Below the pieces are notes generated by a model, which was given only the letters and a program-made list of their open reading frames with translations, did no database searches and had not been told where the DNA came from. The translations under genes and the position numbers were made by a program. Positions 52,709 to 60,471 of a stretch of DNA of 64,000 nucleotides are shown here, in pieces (within the stretch, counting starts at the first letter, position 1; every line of letters begins with the position of its first letter). Origin of the DNA: UBA1422 sp963676385 (GTDB lineage: Bacteria > Bacillota > Clostridia > Peptostreptococcales > Anaerovoracaceae); the NCBI GenBank assembly GCA_963676385.2, contig CAXXMM010000006.1, positions 124,001 to 188,000 on the forward strand, in the 5' to 3' direction.

Positions 52709-54187
52709 TTATACCTTATTCTTTTTTGGTATGGTAGAGGTTCTTCTTCCTTTTCCCTTTCGAAAAAGAAATACCTCGCCACAAAATCCACCTATCAGTA
52801 GTATTCCGGCGGCCGCACCGGTTGCCCCAAGTACATTATTAGCATCCGAGGAAAAATCAATGACTGTACTTTGAGGATCAAAGGCGACCCATTCACTATC
52901 TCCATCGCCTGTCGCTGTTTTTTTGTCAGTAGACCCAATTATGTTTTCTATATCCTGGCTTGCTGTAATGAGATTATCTCCGCCAAGGTCTGAACTGTCC
53001 TTATCGTCTATTGTAGTGCTGCCGTTATCCGTATTCCCATTGTCCGTGTTTCCGTTATCTGTGTCCCCATTGTCCGTGTTTCCGTTATCTGTGTTCCCGT
53101 TATCCGTATTTCCATTGTCGTCATCTTCACTGTACACCCCGGATACACTGGTGGATGCAGAAGCGGCCGTGGTTCCTCCACCATATTCTTTCCTGGAATA
53201 GGAAAACTGTAATTGGGTTTCTCCGGCACCAACGATTTCCACCTGACATGTGCTTCCATTCAATGTTTCATCACTATCCAGTCCGGTCACATGAATCACG
53301 CTACTGTCAAATCCAGACACCTTAACATTATCCAATACCTGTTCCTCAAGTTTTTGCAATGTTTCCCGAGATAAGTAGGAGTAAGAAGCAGGCAAGGTGG
53401 CTTCTACTTTCAGAATATATTTGCTTCCAACCTTTCCTTCATTGCCGGAAATAAGTGTTTTCTTTATGGTCAGCGCTGGGCTTCCTTCCAGTTGAATATC
53501 CATTGCATATACATATTTTCCGCTGGTCTGCACGTTATACCCGTCGCTCAAAGAACTGGTAATTGCTTTTTGACCATAGATGATTCGATACCGGTATTCA
53601 TCAGACAGGTCAGTAGGATTATAGCTTCGGTATATTCCCTCTTGTCTGACTCTTAATGCTTCATCTCGACTAAAATCAGAGCAATTGATGGCAAGAAGCA
53701 CCGGAACTTGAATTGCACCTTTCTTATATTCGTCTGAAAAACTGTTTACCTGCCCTGATGCCGGCATTTCTCTTGCAAGATTTGGATAAAAATATCGTTC
53801 CGTCAGAATGTCCGAAGAAAATGTGGTTGTTGATTCCCCATAATTATCGGCTGTAGACATATGAAAATATTTAACAGAGTCCATATCAATATTACATTCA
53901 TTCAACAAGGTTTCCATTTTAACACCCCAGGCATAACAAACTCTAACAAAATTTCCCGTATCAATGCCGGAATAAATAATTGGCTCATCAGTAGCCAATT
54001 GGCACATATCCTCATACGAAAACGTGTTGAGTTCGTAATAGGGGCCTCCATAAAAGCCGGCACGAACTGTTAAATCACTAGTCGCGCCTAATGCCTTTGC
54101 CGGGTAGAAACCTACCAAAACCAACGCCATGAAAAATATCAGCGCTGATGTTCTTATTCGTTTTTTTATTCCATACTTACTTTCCAT
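52709..54187 (-). CDS. Surface protein with module, Asn-Thr-Asp repeat and C-terminal membrane anchor
   Basis: The 492-residue protein has a signal peptide (TSALIFFMALVLVGFYPAKALG), a module-like N-terminal region (TFSYEDMCQLATDEPIIYSGID, GVKMETLLNECNIDM, ADNYGESTTTFS), a beta-rich middle, a low-complexity GNTDN repeat near 353-385, and a C-terminal helix followed by basic residues (GAAAGILLIGGFCGEVFLFRKGKGRR), so it is anchored in the membrane with its body outside. No LPxTG motif is present. The hairpin at 54225-54258 separates it from the upstream giant gene. Confidence 0.75.
   Translation of the reverse strand: MESKYGIKKRIRTSALIFFMALVLVGFYPAKALGATSDLTVRAGFYGGPYYELNTFSYEDMCQLATDEPIIYSGIDTGNFVRVCYAWGVKMETLLNECNIDMDSVKYFHMSTADNYGESTTTFSSDILTERYFYPNLAREMPASGQVNSFSDEYKKGAIQVPVLLAINCSDFSRDEALRVRQEGIYRSYNPTDLSDEYRYRIIYGQKAITSSLSDGYNVQTSGKYVYAMDIQLEGSPALTIKKTLISGNEGKVGSKYILKVEATLPASYSYLSRETLQKLEEQVLDNVKVSGFDSSVIHVTGLDSDETLNGSTCQVEIVGAGETQLQFSYSRKEYGGGTTAASASTSVSGVYSEDDDNGNTDNGNTDNGNTDNGDTDNGNTDNGNTDNGSTTIDDKDSSDLGGDNLITASQDIENIIGSTDKKTATGDGDSEWVAFDPQSTVIDFSSDANNVLGATGAAAGILLIGGFCGEVFLFRKGKGRRTSTIPKKNKV
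53028..53124 (-). repeat. 15-bp in-frame tandem repeat encoding GNTDN
   Basis: About six to seven copies of a 15-base unit encode (G-N/D-T-D-N). Copy variants alternate, giving a 30-base super-period. Such repeats can change copy number by slippage without shifting the frame and would alter the length of a stalk. Confidence 0.85.
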
Positions 54188-54224
54188 TATGGCCCCCCAC
54201 CCTGTGCCCGAGAAAAACCAGATA

Positions 54225-54258
54225 AAGGGCTTGCCCGTTTTTGTGACGGGCAGCCCTT
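54225..54258. terminator. Long hairpin between two surface-protein genes
   Basis: AAGGGCTTGCCCGT (54225-54238) pairs with ACGGGCAGCCCTT (54246-54258) with one bulged base. There is no following T run on the minus strand, so it may only partly stop read-through or stabilise RNA ends. Confidence 0.55.
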
Positions 54259-54305
54259 AGTCCTGTTGTACAATGTGAGTTATATTGCTAGTAGTGTTTT
54301 ATTGT

Positions 54306-57300
54306 CTATTTTGCCGTTACCGCTTTAACAGTTGACCAGTTTCCGTAAATTTTATTGCCATTAACTGTCCTGTAAGCTCTCACCCTAACGTAGTACTTGG
54401 TTCCTTTTTTCAGACTAGTCTTGGTATATTTTACGGTTTTACCGCTTGTTATTGTTTTTACAATTTTGATAGTACTACTCTTTGTGTTAACCGAAATTTG
54501 ATATCCCGTGGCACCGGTCACCGCTCCCCATGAAATGGTAGCCGATTTGGATCCGGCTTTCAACGTCACAGAGGATACCGTACTTGGAATTGGTTTCGCC
54601 TTGGCAGAATCAGAATAGCTTCCATAAACTGTCTTGACAACGTTATTGGAATCCGTATATTGAGAATACGCTCTTACTTTATAGTAATATACAGTTCCCG
54701 TTGTTCTCCCGGTATCCTTATATGTTACCGTTGTTGACCCCGTAATGGTTTTAATAAGTATATATTTTTTTGTCGCAGAATCATACCTATATACTACATA
54801 TCCACTGGCACCGGAAATCTTTGTCCATGATATTGCTACAGTATTATAGTTTGAAGACGTAGCCTTTGCAGTCACATCAGATGACACTTTGGATGTGGCC
54901 AATTCAAGTTTCAGCGCATCCATCTGCTGATTCATATAATTGGTTTGTGCATCTAACTGGTCCTGCAGGGTATCTAAATCATTGGTTAAGTCATCAATTG
55001 TTTCATTGGCATCTTCCAAGTCCTGTTGGGTGTCGTCTAATTGCTGCTGCGTGTCATCCAATTGTAGTTGCAACAAATCTGCTACATTCTCAGTTCCATC
55101 CAACTGCCATGCCAAGACAGGATATTTCGTAGCAGTTTTCACATATGCTGACCCTAAATTTTCATTTAATGTCGCCATATCTGCACTACTTTTTGCTACC
55201 GATTCATCGATTGTTGTAAACCCGGTTGTAGTGGTTCCAACAGATAGGGTTGCGCTGCCTGTCAAATAATATGAATTTGAAATCTTTCCGCCTTTTTTGC
55301 TAAGGCCAACTAACGCTCCAGTCGCAATGATTCCATTACTCCCGGTGATGGTTCCTGTGTTGTAGCAGGCAGACATGTCAGTGATTGCATAGTTGCCTTG
55401 AGTTCCGATGATACCGCCAACACCGTAGGATTCCGTCCCTTCTGAGGCCGCAATATCACCCCAATTATAGCAGTTTTGAATCACGGCACCATACCCGGTT
55501 CCGTACATTCCACCAACGGAATAAGTTCCCGTGACATCTCCGGTGTTATAGCAACCTTGAAGGGTTCCATTGGCAACATTATATGCACCTGCTATTCCGC
55601 CTACATTGGCGGTCCCGGTAACTACGCCGATATTTCCGCTGGTAGAAATCGCTCCCGACGTCAATCCGGCAATGCCACCTGTTCCTATAAGCCCTGTAAT
55701 TGTACCCTTGTTAACACAACCGGTGATGGTTGTTGAGCCAGCGTTACCACCTATTCCACCTACATAATTGGATGTGCCGGTGATCGCCCCTTCATTTCTG
55801 CAATCCAATATTGTCGTGCCGCTTCCACTGCCAACAATACCTCCCACATTACCAGTACCGCTGACCGTCGCCTTATTGATACAATTTGTCAAAGTTGGAG
55901 ATGCGGAATATACCTGTGCAACAATACCTGCCGCATTGGCCCCGGTTGCAGTCACACTGCCTTCCACAGTCAAGTCTTGAATGGTGGCACTTCCAATATA
56001 TCCAAATAGACCAACATTGGTGGTTCCGCTCAAAGCAAGGGTCAGTGTTTTCCCGTTACCATCAAAGGTCCCGGTATAAGCGTTATATTGACCATAATAA
56101 AGACTTCCTCCGTTTGTTGTTGTCACTGTCTTATTCACATAGGCACCAATAGGAGCAAAAGTCACTGCAGAAAGATCAATGTCGTTGGATAACTTGGCAT
56201 TAAGCGTTTTTTCTCCCAACTGACCAACCATCGTTGAAAAATCATTTAGCTCTGCTGCACTGGTAATAAGGTAAGTCCCGTTCGTATCCTGCTGTGGTTT
56301 GTTGTCCAGTGTTACAATTGTTACATCAAAAGAATCAGTTTTAACTGTGTTGGTATCCGGCATCTCATAGGATACTGTTATTGTTTTTTGATCGTTACTC
56401 AATGTAGTATCCGTACAAGTAAAGTCCGTTGTAAGTCGTGCACTTTTGCCATTTGTATAGTAGGCGTAAATTACCATTCCTGTTGGGTCAAATACATCCC
56501 CGGGCTCATAGGCAATTTTGGTGGGCCCGGTGGTTACTTTGATTGATTGCAGGTCGTTCTGCACCACGGTAATAGGCACATTGAAAGAGAAATCAACGCC
56601 ACCAAAACTTCCACTGATGGTTTCTTCAGTATCTGTTACGGCCAGTTCTGCCGTGTTGCTTACTGTATAATCAGCCTTCGTCAGAATCTCCGTTGAGCTA
56701 TCACTATATGTGGCAGTCAATACCATACCATCTGTGCTGAAGGTTTGCCCCGAAACGTAACTTGTCGTTGTCGGTTGGGTAGTCATTTCCACCTTAGTAA
56801 CCGTAGCAGTGGCGGAGGTGGCGGATTGCCATCTGAGAATCGGATATCCATTATTAACTGCTGCATCTCCCGTATTGTCTGCAACAAAGGCGCCTCCAAG
56901 ATCTGTCAAGAAGCTGCTGGCCTTCATTTCTGTCTCGGTTTTTTCAATTCCGTAATAACTTGTAGTATAAGTAGAAGGAGTGTCATACCCGATTATTGTA
57001 TCTAGTCCATAAGAATTGACCACCGCCGTGGAGGGGGAATCCATTCTTGCGGAAAGGGGATAGTAATCCTTATATCCGGCCTTGATTGTCCCTGTGGTAT
57101 AACAGTTGATAATGGTGGAGAGGGTATTGGAAAAGCCTGAAATGCCTCCATACGCTCGGCTGTCTGTTAAATAAGGTCCAATGGCACCTGTATTGTAGCA
57201 GTCTACCACAGTTCCGGTCTCATAGGCAGCATTGTTGTTCCCGTTACGTCCTACAATACCACCGTAGCCATTCATGGTCCCGGAATAGGTGGATGTGATG

Positions 57301-58562
57301 TCTCCATGATTGTAACATCTGGATACGGTCCCGGCATTTTCGCCGGTCATCCCGCCCATTTTCTTGCAACCGAGAATATCTCCCTCGTTGCCGCATTCAC
57401 TGATTAAACCAACTGCGCCTGTAATGGTGCATTGAACGTCCTTATCCGTATATCCCATGTATTTCCCGCTGGTGTTAAATCCGGCAATACCGCCAATGCT
57501 ATTCGATTGATTGGCTGTAATTGCTACATCTGCGACGACTCTCTTAATCGTGCCTGCATTAAACCCAACCACACCACCAACATAGTCTGCTACACCTTCA
57601 ACGCTGGTTCCATCAGGGTCAACTGTTACAGCCCCTTTGACGGTTAAATTCTTGATAGTTCCCTGGTTATAACCAAACAGCCCTGCAAAATCGCTGTTCC
57701 ATTGAACGTTGAGACCTTTGATAGTTTTGCTGTTGCCGTCAAAAATTCCTTTAAATTGATAGGTTGCATATCCGGTGCTATTTTTGGTCCCACCAATAGG
57801 TGTCCAAATCTGATTATTCAGATTTAAATCGTTGCCCAGTTTAAAATAGACACCGTCATAGGTTGTTGTCCCATCGTTAACCTGAGAAGCTAAATAGGCC
57901 AACTGACTCCCTTTTGTAATCATATATGGGTCTTCGCTGGTGCCGCTTCCACTTTGGAAACTGGTTGCCACATCTCCGGTCCATAAATCTCCGGAAATAG
58001 TAATTGCCGGCGTCACAACTTGGTATAAACCGCTAACCCAATATTGTTTGTTATAGTCTGTTGTGGCAGTCTGCCCGATAACCAGTAATCCTGCCGATGT
58101 AACAATTGGTGTAACTTCGGCTTTGTTATCATTATCCACTAAGGCCGAATCTACCAGTTCATAACTATATCGAGTCGTTCTTAATAAGTCTTTCACTGTA
58201 ATAGACTTGGTGTACCCGGTTCCATCTGCGAATGTAAGTGTTTGGCTATCATCCAAGTCCGCCGTATCAATGTCTTCCAATCCAAGCAGGTCGGTTAATT
58301 TCACGCCTGTGTATTGGGTTGACGATGCCACATTTGCTTTTGTAAGCCCGCTGTAAGTAGCCGTGACACTATCCAATGTACTCAATTCAGTGTCTGTAAC
58401 AGCTACTGTTTTGTCTCCATAGGAAATGTTCATGACTACGGTGCCTTCGTCATCAGCAGATGCATAATTGGTGTTCGTCGCAAAACCCATTCCCATATTA
58501 AGGGAAAGAATCATGGCAAATACCATTATGAGTGCTAATAGTTTTTTAAACCGCATCTTCAC
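54306..58562 (-). CDS. Giant secreted surface protein: module, GLUG repeats, Big_3, coiled coil, FN3
   Basis: The 1418-residue protein has a signal peptide (LLALIMVFAMILSLNMGMGFA), an N-terminal module (TELSTLDSVTATYSGLTKANV, GVKLTDLLGLEDID), two blocks of GLUG-type repeats (e.g. GGIVGSGSGTTILDCRNEG; residues ~230-560 and ~820-1080), Big_3-like Ig domains (TTSYVSGQTFSTDGMVLTATYSD), a coiled coil (QLDDTQQQLDDTQQDLEDANE near 1140-1200), and two FN3 repeats at the end. The start is GTG at 58560-58562 with AGGAG 7 bases upstream. It lies behind the class II promoter at 58674. Probably an extracellular adhesin/binding protein. Confidence 0.82.
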   Translation of the reverse strand: MKMRFKKLLALIMVFAMILSLNMGMGFATNTNYASADDEGTVVMNISYGDKTVAVTDTELSTLDSVTATYSGLTKANVASSTQYTGVKLTDLLGLEDIDTADLDDSQTLTFADGTGYTKSITVKDLLRTTRYSYELVDSALVDNDNKAEVTPIVTSAGLLVIGQTATTDYNKQYWVSGLYQVVTPAITISGDLWTGDVATSFQSGSGTSEDPYMITKGSQLAYLASQVNDGTTTYDGVYFKLGNDLNLNNQIWTPIGGTKNSTGYATYQFKGIFDGNSKTIKGLNVQWNSDFAGLFGYNQGTIKNLTVKGAVTVDPDGTSVEGVADYVGGVVGFNAGTIKRVVADVAITANQSNSIGGIAGFNTSGKYMGYTDKDVQCTITGAVGLISECGNEGDILGCKKMGGMTGENAGTVSRCYNHGDITSTYSGTMNGYGGIVGRNGNNNAAYETGTVVDCYNTGAIGPYLTDSRAYGGISGFSNTLSTIINCYTTGTIKAGYKDYYPLSARMDSPSTAVVNSYGLDTIIGYDTPSTYTTSYYGIEKTETEMKASSFLTDLGGAFVADNTGDAAVNNGYPILRWQSATSATATVTKVEMTTQPTTTSYVSGQTFSTDGMVLTATYSDSSTEILTKADYTVSNTAELAVTDTEETISGSFGGVDFSFNVPITVVQNDLQSIKVTTGPTKIAYEPGDVFDPTGMVIYAYYTNGKSARLTTDFTCTDTTLSNDQKTITVSYEMPDTNTVKTDSFDVTIVTLDNKPQQDTNGTYLITSAAELNDFSTMVGQLGEKTLNAKLSNDIDLSAVTFAPIGAYVNKTVTTTNGGSLYYGQYNAYTGTFDGNGKTLTLALSGTTNVGLFGYIGSATIQDLTVEGSVTATGANAAGIVAQVYSASPTLTNCINKATVSGTGNVGGIVGSGSGTTILDCRNEGAITGTSNYVGGIGGNAGSTTITGCVNKGTITGLIGTGGIAGLTSGAISTSGNIGVVTGTANVGGIAGAYNVANGTLQGCYNTGDVTGTYSVGGMYGTGYGAVIQNCYNWGDIAASEGTESYGVGGIIGTQGNYAITDMSACYNTGTITGSNGIIATGALVGLSKKGGKISNSYYLTGSATLSVGTTTTGFTTIDESVAKSSADMATLNENLGSAYVKTATKYPVLAWQLDGTENVADLLQLQLDDTQQQLDDTQQDLEDANETIDDLTNDLDTLQDQLDAQTNYMNQQMDALKLELATSKVSSDVTAKATSSNYNTVAISWTKISGASGYVVYRYDSATKKYILIKTITGSTTVTYKDTGRTTGTVYYYKVRAYSQYTDSNNVVKTVYGSYSDSAKAKPIPSTVSSVTLKAGSKSATISWGAVTGATGYQISVNTKSSTIKIVKTITSGKTVKYTKTSLKKGTKYYVRVRAYRTVNGNKIYGNWSTVKAVTAK

Positions 58563-58673
58563 AATATTGCTCCTCTCATACTAACTACCATTTACCATAA
58601 AAATTATTATGAGTGCCTTTTCTCCGCTTTGGAAAAGTATTGACTCCAAAAAAGAAAAAGTCCACCAAACAGC

Positions 58674-58679
58674 ATGATA
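58674..58679 (-). promoter_or_regulatory. Minus 10 box of a Crp/Fnr class II promoter (giant gene)
   Basis: TATCAT (58674-58679, minus strand) with an extended TG gives a start near 58667. The palindrome centred at 58708.5 is then at -41.5. Operator and -10 are spaced exactly as in the promoter at 47172-47215. Confidence 0.7.
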
Positions 58680-58701
58680 TCACATGGCGGCAAACAAAAA
58701 T

Positions 58702-58715
58702 GTTGCCTCGGCAAC
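58702..58715. promoter_or_regulatory. Crp/Fnr-type operator palindrome, copy 2
   Basis: GTTGCC-TC-GGCAAC (58702-58715), 6-bp arms, flanked by A and T runs. It shares the core with copy 1. It lies 140 bases before the giant surface-protein gene, in the gap downstream of crp. Confidence 0.75.
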
Positions 58716-58846
58716 TTTTTTCTTCAGATTCCTATGGAATTAAAATATTTTTTTGATTAATAGATAGTCAAATTGCCAAGTAAGGGCAAAAAAAATAAAA
58801 TGACGCTGCTCCTAAAACTGGCAACTACCTGAATGCAGAAACAACA

Positions 58847-59497
58847 TTACAAAATTGTGTACAAATCCCTTTTGAAATCAATCACCCCTTCTTTTCTCAT
58901 CATATTTAACTCATAGGTAAGTGCGCTCCGATTGACACAAAGATATTGGGCAAATTGAACCTGCGTCATTTGTATGTGAAAGGTGCTGCATCCCACCTTG
59001 TGCTGACGCATCCTTAGATATGTCATAATGCGGTCTCGAAGACCTCTTTTGGACAATGCTTCAATCTTGTATAATTTTTTGATGTTTTCATCTGCAAGCA
59101 TAAAAATAATATTTTCCAAAAGTCTGTCTTTCATGCTGCTGTTTTTTATCCTGTCAATGGAAATCAACAAAATGGATGAATTTCTATCTGCAATAAATGT
59201 AACCGGCGCAACCCTTGTTTTTGTTGTTGCCGTATCTAATCCAAAAAGATCCCCTGCCTCATATACATAAACCAGGTCCACATATCCTTCTGCATGAAAT
59301 TTTTCCGCATGGACCTTGCCGGTCCTCACAATCCCGATGTGGTTTAGTTGGTCACCTTCATATGCAATGATTTCGTTTTTCGCATATTGTTTCAAATTCG
59401 GTTTTACTTCTGAATAGAAAATTGCGCAATCTTCTTGAGAAAATTCTTTCATGAGGTCCGATTGTTGAATCATATCGATTTTAATGTCTTCTTTCAT
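58847..59497 (-). CDS. Crp/Fnr-family transcriptional regulator
   Basis: The 216-residue regulator has a cyclic-nucleotide-binding-like N-terminal jelly roll (EIIAYEGDQLNHIGIVRTGKVHAEKFHAEGYVDLVYVYEAGDLFGL) and a C-terminal winged helix (MTQVQFAQYLCVNRSALTYELNMMRKEGVIDF, near 175-205). It has no Cys cluster of Fnr type; the only cysteines are scattered, so an iron-sulfur oxygen sensor is unlikely. Its start ATG (59495-59497) follows GAGGATAAAATC. By position it should bind the three palindromes nearby, one of which lies in its own promoter region. Confidence 0.88.
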   Translation of the reverse strand: MKEDIKIDMIQQSDLMKEFSQEDCAIFYSEVKPNLKQYAKNEIIAYEGDQLNHIGIVRTGKVHAEKFHAEGYVDLVYVYEAGDLFGLDTATTKTRVAPVTFIADRNSSILLISIDRIKNSSMKDRLLENIIFMLADENIKKLYKIEALSKRGLRDRIMTYLRMRQHKVGCSTFHIQMTQVQFAQYLCVNRSALTYELNMMRKEGVIDFKRDLYTIL

Positions 59498-59548
59498 GAT
59501 TTTATCCTCATTTATTCATTCTTTCTTTGAACATCATACCACTTGATA

Positions 59549-59564
59549 TGTTGTTTCGACAACA
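59549..59564. promoter_or_regulatory. Crp/Fnr-type operator palindrome, copy 3 (crp/DUF364 divergent region)
   Basis: TGTTGTTTCGACAACA has 6-bp arms TGTTGT/ACAACA. On the minus strand it overlaps the likely -35 of crp (TATGAT at 59533-59538, centre at about -30.5), which suggests autorepression. On the plus strand it is at -48.5 of an extended -10 (TGGTACAAT, -10 at 59593-59598). Control of the DUF364 gene is possible. Confidence 0.6.
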
Positions 59565-59592
59565 AAAAGTTCCATCTGATTTTTATCTGTGG

Positions 59593-59598
59593 TACAAT
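59593..59598 (+). promoter_or_regulatory. Extended -10 of the DUF364 gene
   Basis: TACAAT with TG at the extended position (TGGTACAAT) would start transcription near 59605, 60 bases before the GTG at 59665. No good -35 is seen. Confidence 0.45.
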
Positions 59599-59664
59599 TA
59601 TTAGGGATGGCATGGCTTTCCATGTTAATCTCTTCTTTATTTTTATTCACAAAGGAACATAATT

Positions 59665-60402
59665 GTGTGGAAACTATACGATGATTTAATTGCAGAGATA
59701 CCGGAAGGCATTCCGGTAAAACAAATTCACATTGGCCCGGTTTGGACCATAGTAAGTGGAAAGGATTATTGCGGCATTGCTGTTACAATCAATGAACAAT
59801 CCAACGGCCTTCCGTCAGGTGACAAGTTTTTAGGCAAGGAGCTTCGCCAACTTGCCAGCCTGTGCAAATCCTGGGATTTTCTCCATGCCAGCATTGGAAC
59901 TGCAGCATTAAATGCTTATCACAATCATCCCACTCGGGTATTGGAATCTATGAAAGGATTTACATGCAGCTCCACCGGCAATACTTTTGATGATTATGCT
60001 GACCAAGTCAAAGGGAAAAAAGTAGCTGTGATTGGTCATTTTACACCCCTTGAGCGTGTGTTGAAAACTGCAGAAACGGTAACGGTTTTAGAACGAAAAC
60101 CTATAGACGGAGACTTGCCCGACCCGGCTTGTGAATATGTTCTGCCGGATCAAGATTTTGTTTTTATTACAGGGTCGGCTTTTACCAACAAAACCTTGGG
60201 TAGGCTCCTCCAGTTAAGTGCCCATAGCAGAACCATCATCATAGGCCCCAGCACACCAATTACCCCTCATCTGCTTTCCGCAGGCGCAGATGAAGTGAGT
60301 GGTCTGGTGTTGGAGAAAATACCGGAAAATCTGTTCCTTCCTGTGGGGATGCACAAAATTAAATTATCTACCCTTGGGCAGCGCGTCCGGTATATGAAAT
60401 AG
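59665..60402 (+). CDS. DUF4213/DUF364 protein (putative heavy-metal-chelation domain)
   Basis: The 245-residue soluble protein has the DUF4213 N-terminal domain (KQIHIGPVWTIVSGKDYCGIAVTIN) and the DUF364 Rossmann-like C-terminal domain (KGKKVAVIGHFTPLERVLKTAETVTVLERKP, VFITGSAFTNKTLGRLLQLSAHSRTIIIGPSTPITPHLL). Pfam describes DUF364 as putative heavy-metal chelation; no reaction is proved. The start is GTG at 59665, with AAAGGA upstream. It is divergent from crp, with a Crp-type palindrome between, so it likely belongs to the same regulon. Confidence 0.83.
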   Translation: MWKLYDDLIAEIPEGIPVKQIHIGPVWTIVSGKDYCGIAVTINEQSNGLPSGDKFLGKELRQLASLCKSWDFLHASIGTAALNAYHNHPTRVLESMKGFTCSSTGNTFDDYADQVKGKKVAVIGHFTPLERVLKTAETVTVLERKPIDGDLPDPACEYVLPDQDFVFITGSAFTNKTLGRLLQLSAHSRTIIIGPSTPITPHLLSAGADEVSGLVLEKIPENLFLPVGMHKIKLSTLGQRVRYMK

Positions 60403-60415
60403 ATTTTGGAAAAAC

Positions 60416-60456
60416 AAAAGCAGATTGCATCATCAAGTGGATGCAATCTGCTTTTT
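60416..60456. terminator. Bidirectional terminator
   Basis: A 16-bp perfect stem (60416-60431 with 60440-60456) holds an 8-base loop; AAAAG and CTTTTT flank it. It separates the DUF364 gene (plus) and dapL (minus). Confidence 0.9.
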
Positions 60457-60471
60457 CGTTGTTTTGATTGT

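Noticed and set aside
53028..53124. CRISPR-like direct repeats
   Set aside because: The 15-base units are an in-frame coding repeat with no spacers.
54266..54273. TTGTACAA palindrome upstream of 54187
   Set aside because: Short, and the spacing and core differ from the Crp-type sites.
54306..58562. Many plus-strand ORFs inside the giant surface gene
   Set aside because: They are shadows in other frames with repetitive, low-complexity translations and no ribosome sites.
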